Source: Rhizophlyctis rosea
Lineage: Eukaryota; Chytridiomycota; Chytridiomycetes; Rhizophlyctidales; Rhizophlyctidaceae
Length of the DNA stretch: 64,000 nucleotides
Direction: 5' to 3'
NCBI GenBank assembly: GCA_027596075.1
Contig: JADGJC010000108.1
Span: 53,755-117,754 of the forward strand
Shown here: one piece after another, positions 58,365 through 64,000 of the stretch
Position numbering within the stretch: the first letter of the stretch is position 1
How the letters are laid out: each line of letters opens with the position of its first letter
Position numbers and translations under genes: made by a program
Notes under the pieces: model-generated
Database searches by the model: none
What the model saw: only the letters and a program-made list of their open reading frames with translations
Told to the model about the DNA's origin: nothing

Positions 58365-59954
58365 ATGGTCTCCTCTTCACCAGAAGTGGTGCCATGTACC
58401 CTAGAGCCCACCAACGAACCACCCAATAGTCCCGATTTCGTGCCCTGCACACCCCCTTCCGCCATACCTAAATCTTCGACGCGACAAAAACACCATCGCG
58501 GTGCCACCTCCATTACCACAATTTGCAACATTCCGTCGAAACGACGCGCTCCTACCTTTTCCCGCTCCCGCAAAGAACCTTCCCCAACCCAAGTAGAAAA
58601 CGACCCACCCGCGCTACCGCCGCCGTTGATGTTGACAATCACCGAAGATGAGTCGCCACGCGCACCTAGGGACAATAGCACACGTCAGAACCATCCCAAA
58701 ACAAAAGTGCAAGTGCTAGAACAATGGTTCTATGAGCATTTGCAGCATCCGTATCCGACGGAACAGGAGAAGGAGCAACTGTGCGAGGCTGCGCAGATGA
58801 ACAAACGGCAATTGGAAAATTGGTTCATCAATGGTTAGTTAATTTTCCTCTTCAGTGGATAAGTGCACTCAAGCAATTTTGATCATGTTTTGACCATCAT
58901 CTCTCGAAACAGCTCGTAGACCTGAACGTAGACAAAAGTATTTTCCCGCGTTCACATTACCTAGCAGCAAGAAGAAGAGCGAGCCGGAACCGACGCGTAT
59001 CAAGACTGAACCGGCAATGGAAAGTCCAACAATGGGGTCTAGCGAACCTCCACCCGCCAAACGACGAAAAGCACGGAGCAGCGAACGGCAAAGACCTGTG
59101 TTGCAATTTATTCCGCCCGAAAAGAGTGCCCCCTCTCTCCAACCCGCGCATACATCGTACGGCAGTTCATCTTCTACACTGAGCGCAGACGAGCCGCCGG
59201 ATTTCAACCATGCAGCTGCGTCGAGGAATTTGAACATGATTTTGAGCGCAGCTTCCATGATTGAAGCGCATGCAGGGGCGGTTGCAAGTAATACTCGTGA
59301 TATAACAATGTCGGATGGTGAGTTCCCTTCTCGCCCATAAGGGGCCCGATCACCTGCCTAATTGACAATGTCCTCTTCCCCCAAGCGTTCCTGCAAGCCG
59401 CAGCATACAACTCAGCGAACATCTGGCGTGAAACTGTATCAGAGTATCCACTCCCACTCATATCAGAATATTCCCTCCCACTCGGCCGCACCCTCATGCC
59501 ATCTTTCCCTCCACCACCCACAACCAACACAACAACAGCACCGCTCAGCACTTCGACCGTCACATCAAAACCAAACCCAACCCCTGCCAATCCATTCCAC
59601 CCACACCCCGCACCACCACCACCCCCACCAACAACAACATCAACATCAACCACCGAAATCCGACACCCCCTCCTCCGCCACCTCGCACGTCACTCCATCA
59701 ACAACGATACCAAACAACCGCATACCCACCCACCCGCCGCCGAACCACCACTCACATTTCACGCACCAGCCCCTCCAACAACACATCAACCACCCGCACC
59801 ACCATCAACAACGCTTCACCGTCCCAAACCAACAATCCGCACCCCCTCCATGGACCACTCGAAACGCTCCAAAACCCAACGCGTAGAAGAGTGGCAGCAG
59901 GGCTCGAAGAGCGCCAAGAAGGAGATGGAGGCGTTTAGAACGAGACGTAAATGA
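58365..59954 (+). CDS. TALE-class homeobox transcription factor, three exons
   Basis: Exons 58365-58833, 58913-59317 and 59386-59954, both introns in phase 1, give 480 residues. The homeodomain (about residues 106-165) has KVQVLEQWFYEHLQHPYPTE with the three-residue loop extension of TALE proteins, then QMNKRQLENWFIN, and across the intron ARRP-ERRQKY. The WF-N core of helix 3 is intact; Arg/Pro after ARR is unusual where many TALE proteins have ARRRI. The intron cuts the homeodomain inside the WFIN-AR motif. The rest is Pro/Ser/Thr-rich with basic NLS-like patches (PAKRRKARSSERQR, HSKRSKTQR). It is nuclear by inference. Fungal TALE factors often control development, but the target genes are unknown. 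Confidence 0.9.
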
Positions 59955-60629
59955 TACCTTGGTCATTCCTGCTTGCGTCGTTTCCCAAGTTCAGAGACTT
60001 GTTCCATATTGCTTTTTGTGAAAATCAAAGCGTTTTTTGTATAACCCCTGAACATTTTAGAGATTTATCAGTGCTCATGTAGAGGTGTTATCTTGCGGGT
60101 CTCTTGTACTGATTAGTATGTTCCAATGGCTATGTGAGGTTCAGGAAGCCGATTTGAAACCGCCTGTTAGCACTTTTTTGTACGCCGCGGCCAGCAAGAT
60201 ATGCACCAGCCCATCTCAATTTTTGAAACCTCCACCTGCTGGGTCAGGAACTGACAACAAAATGGTAATTCCTACAATGTACTATAATATACAGAAATAA
60301 AATGACGAATCAAAAAAAATATGGATGAAATACTGAATTTGAACTCTTTTCCCTGTCCCTTTCGGTGAAAACCCATCACCACCAAACTGCTCGTACTCCC
60401 ACTACCGAACGAAGTTTGAAAAATTGCGAGGCCAAGCAGGTTCGGAACAGTCTGAGGGCTGTATAGCGCATCGGTGGTTGTTCAGCTGCGCGCATAGCAT
60501 GAGACCCAGTTGGAACAAAATCTGAAAAGCAAAATCTGTTCCTTACATGGTAATGATTGGTCAAAGCCTCCTGCTAATCTCCCCCATAGACATCCTTCCA
60601 TCCGGTCGAAAAAAACAGCTCTTTCAAAG
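59955..60629. other. intergenic
   Basis: The homeobox 3' region is followed by AT-rich sequence. No gene is recognised. Confidence 0.45.
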
Positions 60630-60853
60630 ATGCCCCAGAACTCCCTGATTGACCATCCCCTCGAGCGTATTCGTGAAGCCCGAGCCCGCATCCTCCCAAC
60701 GGGTCATCTGCAGCACGAGACGGTCATCGAACGGTAAGAAAAGGAAGTTAAACCGCAGTCATTTACGGTACTTACATCAGCTTTGAGCCGGCAAGTCCTC
60801 CCAATAAGTTTTTCCCCCAGGTGTGTCCCCCTTGCCGTACCCTCACACGTTAA
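60630..60853 (+). CDS. possible small two-exon gene or 5' gene remnant
   Basis: ATG at 60630 opens a frame (LIDHPLERIREARARIL, then HETVIER) that splices at 60733 (GTAAGA) to 60781 (CATCAG) in phase 2. It continues FEPASPPNKFFPQ, then stops at 60851-60853, for 58 residues in total. A second donor-like GTGTGT follows FFPQ, so the frame may instead leave here to exons I cannot find. The first 50 residues look like genuine coding sequence, but no family is recognised. It could be the head of a decayed gene, since the following 1.2 kb contains only broken open stretches. Confidence 0.3.
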
Positions 60854-62066
60854 ATGAGTGTCCGATTCCGATCGGCGTTTCTGCTTCCGAAACCATGGGT
60901 GAGGACAATTAACCGGGCGTGTTATATTTGATGGAGATCTGGGCGTGCGATCCCCGCGTTCATTGTACAGATGATGAGGGGTTGTAGGCCATAGGTATAC
61001 GCTGGCGGATCGCCCCGACTTTGCCGGGGCGATGCGTGATCGAGGGGTGCTTGAGGTTGTTTTGCGTCCAGTATGTTCCCGGAAGTCCGGTCCTTGCGCA
61101 AGGCGGGTGTTTGAGCTATGTTAACGGTCATTTAGTTAACCTTGTACTGAACGATTTGGGTACTATCTATGATTTCCAACAATGCGCTTTTTGCGTATCG
61201 TATACCTGTCCTGCTCCCTCTTCGGCAGCTCTATGGCGGGAGGATTGTCGTAACAGTCCGCGACCGCTTGCGTGAAGCTTGTGGCCGGGTTCGGTCACTG
61301 ACTGTGCTAGGCCTACGTCGTCCACTGGAAGTCTTGCGAGTGTGCTTGGTGTTTTGGCATTATAGAGTTGGCCAATGGACTTGATGCGATGAGCTCTTTG
61401 GACGGTGGTCCGCCTCTACTACTGACGTTTGCTATTTATAGACGAGACAGGCCGTATCTTTATCATCGGCCGGCAATTGAGGATCAGCAGAATCGTGAAG
61501 TAATTGCCTCACAGGAGGTCAACCGCGTTTCGTCACTAGGAAGCCTTGTACATGTTGATGACGCAATTTTGGAGTTTCCAGCTGCGGGTCTGCAGGCATC
61601 CAAATGAGGGGCTCGTAACAATATGAATGGAGATTCTGTTGATGCAGTCATGGAGCAGCAGTGTGCCGCACAGTTTGTTACTGTGCCGTGATTGCATGCA
61701 AGTTGGGGGGAAAGGACCCCATCTTGGTCCGAGCCTCTTTCCGCGCCATGTGGCTTGGCTGATGCTTGATGCGACAAATGAACCAAACTTGGTGGGTGAC
61801 TTGATTGTGAACTGCAAAAGGTATCATGCTCACATCGACTTGAGTTTGGTCCCTTTTTCAAGAGTATGAGCATAAAAAACAACCAACAACAGGCTACGAC
61901 TTTGGGAAGGGGATGACACCCGGTTACTCTTTGAGAAAGTGAAGGGGCTGCTGGCATTCCTTTTTTATTACAATCTTGTTATCTGTCGGCGAAATGGTCT
62001 CTGAGCCATTTGCCCATATCATCTTCTGGAGGTGTTCGCCTTCCATATCGGAGTTGCCCCTCCGCT
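60854..62066. other. region with broken open stretches, no recognised gene
   Basis: Several short open frames overlap on the plus strand (61021-61275, 61169-61384, 61368-61607) without a continuous reading or known motifs. It may be decayed coding sequence or simple intergenic DNA. I saw no terminal repeats. Confidence 0.4.
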
Positions 62067-63514
62067 TCACGTCAAATCAATCAACATTTTCTCCCTACCA
62101 CCTCCACTAGGCGGTCTAGGCGACGGCGACCGGCTTACTCGTCGTTGCGCGAAGCCGCGTTTGAGTCCACCGGCGGTTTCATCGCCAAGCAGCTGCCCGT
62201 TGCCATTTTCCGAAGCGCCGTGCGGCGCAAGGGATGGGACGTCTGGTGGTGGCACGTATGCGGCCTTTTCGGCTGCGAAGGCTTTCTGTTCGCTTGTGAC
62301 TAGTTGGTTGGTGGCGTCCTGGTTGTGTGTGTGGTTCAATTAGAATTCCGAAAATCAGTGACAGAGGAGGGACACGCAGTTTCACGTACTCTCAGGAGCT
62401 TTAATGTGTGTGTGAAGAATCTGTCCTGTTCTTCTACGTGCTTTTGTGACAAGCTTCGGAGGAGTGGAGAGAGAGGGTTATTTGGGAAGCTATAGAGAAG
62501 ATGTTGGTCAGAATGTTTGCATCATGGCGTCAAGGAAGTATAACTGTGGTGCCCCCACCTCGCATCGGTGGGCATACTAGACAGATACGAGTCATGACGT
62601 GTTGATGAGCTCTCGACGATGTTGGTGATTTTGACTGGTACTTTGACGAATGGTGCGCGGCTAAATCGAAGCCCGTCCGGATCAGTCACGTTCCAGTCGG
62701 CAGGCATCATCATCTCCGCGCAAGACATGCATACCCTTCCCCATCTTTCCTAAAGAACGCAAAATCCATATTATGTATCGTGGCGGTTTCGTTGGTTGAT
62801 GCAGTGAAGAGTCCCAGTAATTGTAGGTTGCGAAGAGGAGAGTCTGGTGAGGCGGATGTTTGGAGGGAACCATATATTGCTGAATCGCGGAGGGATGGTT
62901 GGAGCTGCGCGGGTGCCAAGCGTTAGATCTCGTATGAGTTGCTCAGGAGGTGCTATGTAGAATGGGCAACTTACTGGACATCCCCGCCGAAATTTGAAGC
63001 GTCCGATCAGCGTCTGATGTGGAATTTGTTTACAATCAGAATCCTGGTTGCTATTTTTGAGCACACATCACCAAACCCACATTTGACTTCGAAGGGTCTA
63101 CGAATTTCAGCAGTTTTTTCTCGTTTACACGTCCGGCAGGGTCATAGTATCTCTCATGACACGGTACTGTGATATAGGATGACACGACTATATCGAGGAG
63201 ATCACTTGTTTGGTCTGGTGCATGGTCTGTTATCTGAAATGGTGGATATGTTTAGCTGGGCGAACCGTTGCACCTCAATCCAAACGAAAAGGACCTCACC
63301 GTACCTGGGCCTTCGTACGCTTCCGTACGTATCCAAACTGAGCAATCCGGATGTAAGTTGAGAATGTGCAAACAGGGGCCCGTCAACCGTGAGGCATGGC
63401 ACCCACCAGCAGGCCCTCCACATCTGCCTGGAAAGGCGAGTTCAACGTGTCATATTGCAGAGTCGCGATGATGACGCCGGGGAGGTATATTGTCACTTCT
63501 GGCAAGGGTAGCAT
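62067..63514 (-). CDS. Abraxas/FAM175-like BRISC-type scaffold protein, about seven exons
   Basis: Abraxas proteins are catalytically dead MPN-domain partners of the K63-specific deubiquitinase BRCC36. The ATG at 63512-63514 opens VTIYLPGVIIATLQYDTLNS, then DVEGLLVG, the family N-terminus. The next exon has VVSSYITVPCHERYYDPAG, RVNEKKLLKFVDPSKSN, then across an intron LIGRFKFRRGCP, matching the Abraxas order YIPCYQLF-NSSGEVNE-VVGWYKFRR. Further exons give SLRDSAIYGSLQ, LQLLGLFTASTNETATIHN, MDFAFFR, then (75-nt intron from GTATGC) RAPFVKVPVKITNIVES. A coiled-coil exon (SLSQKHVEEQDRFFTHTLKL) and a disordered tail (VSRSPSPRPPSGGG) end at 62067. No JAMM metal motif is visible, as expected for this family. 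The exon between DVEGLL and the 63240 region is uncertain. Confidence 0.72.
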
Positions 63515-63776
63515 CTGGTCGGTATGTCTTGTGTATTTGTTTGTGGAGATGGCGGTGGGAAGATTGCATGGGAAGAAGTGTGGGAGAAGGTTGGAACTTG
63601 GGCAGGAATGGCACGTGCCATCGAGAAGTGTCGGCGGTCGCGTTTTTGAGCTTGAGGCTTTCTGCAAGTTGCAGTTCTTTCCCCCACCGAGCTTTCATTT
63701 CTATTCCATCCGTCTTTTCTGTTCATTACTTTGCCAAAGACATCGCGCACTGCCCATTGTTTGATATCTCTTCACC
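63515..63776. promoter_or_regulatory. divergent promoter region, Abraxas-like / NR2C2AP-like
   Basis: The two start codons are 262 bp apart. No clear TATA box is seen. Confidence 0.45.
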
Positions 63777-63995
63777 ATGCTACCCCTCCACGAACCCACC
63801 GCCCTAATGTCGTCAATACTCCAAGACGCAAAAATACGGTATGGACCCTTTTCACATCCCCCCGCCCTCCCCAACTAAACCCCCCAGCTCTCTCCACCCC
63901 TCAGCGTAAGCTCCGTCCTAAACCGCGACACAAAAACCCACGGAAAACAATTTCTCACCGACGGCAGTGACGAAACATGCTGGAACTCCGACCAG
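63777..63995 (+). CDS. NR2C2AP-like protein, 5' part (gene runs past the window)
   Basis: Exon 1 (63777-63838) and exon 2 (63905-63995) join in phase 2 and read MLPLHEPTALMSS, then RVSSVLNRDTKTHGKQF and DGSDETCWNSDQ, ending at a GTACG donor at the window edge. This is the characteristic N-terminus of the nuclear receptor 2C2-associated protein family (TRA16), a small galactose-binding-like (discoidin) fold protein found in animals and some protists and fungi. Its human member binds and represses an orphan nuclear receptor. Fungi lack nuclear receptors, so the ancestral role must differ and is unknown. The remaining exons are outside the window. Confidence 0.82.
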
Positions 63996-64000
63996 GTACG

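Noticed and set aside
1..64000. tRNA, rRNA, CRISPR, prophage or transposase genes
   Set aside because: Looked for cloverleaf arms with GTTCRA loops, rRNA cores, regular repeats and transposase motifs by eye. None was convincing.

Overview
This is a gene-dense stretch of a eukaryotic nuclear genome, most likely from an early-diverging (zoosporic, chytrid-like) fungus. Genes lie on both strands, carry many short GT-AG introns (about 45-350 nt), use the standard code and sit close together. The content is fungal: a Clr2-type silencing protein, a secreted wall or chitin-binding protein and CWC21. It also includes families rarely met in Dikarya, namely an Abraxas/FAM175-like protein, an NR2C2AP-like protein and a TIR-Sel1 protein. 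The lineage is an inference from this mixture. No rRNA, tRNA, CRISPR, phage or intact transposon was recognised.

Left part (1-22.8 kb): the 3' end of a PB1-domain gene, a SnoaL-like protein, a BTB protein, EMC1 (minus strand, about 18 exons) divergent from a TDG/MUG DNA glycosylase, then a tandem array of three related F-box/helical-repeat genes. The first array member is intact and carries an embedded Rad23 XPC-binding segment. The second and third look decayed. A minus-strand Clr2-like gene with four AT-hooks follows.

Middle (22.8-46.3 kb): a gene-poor 2.8 kb gap, an arrestin-fold gene, LTV1 convergent with aspartyl aminopeptidase (whose first intron follows the ATG directly), CWC21/SRRM2-like, an unrecognised gene and a second arrestin-fold gene (both broken at a four-base homopolymer), a secreted lectin-like/hevein-like/mucin-like protein, an F-box protein and IMP dehydrogenase.

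Right part (46.8-64 kb): a BRD7/9-like gene with a degenerate bromodomain, a coiled-coil/TIR/Sel1 gene, CCDC174, a small secreted C2-like protein with an extremely C-rich intron, a SAP/F-box/ankyrin protein, a TALE homeobox gene, a sparse region, an Abraxas-like gene and the 5' end of an NR2C2AP-like gene.

The genes form no single pathway. Ubiquitin-related parts recur (several F-box proteins, BTB, Rad23 segment, Abraxas). One sequence-wide pattern cuts across genes: within long exons on either strand the wobble base goes from C-rich at the 5' end to G/T-rich at the 3' end, and the pattern starts again after an intron. Exon joins below were made by eye from frame continuity, GT-AG sites and family resemblance.
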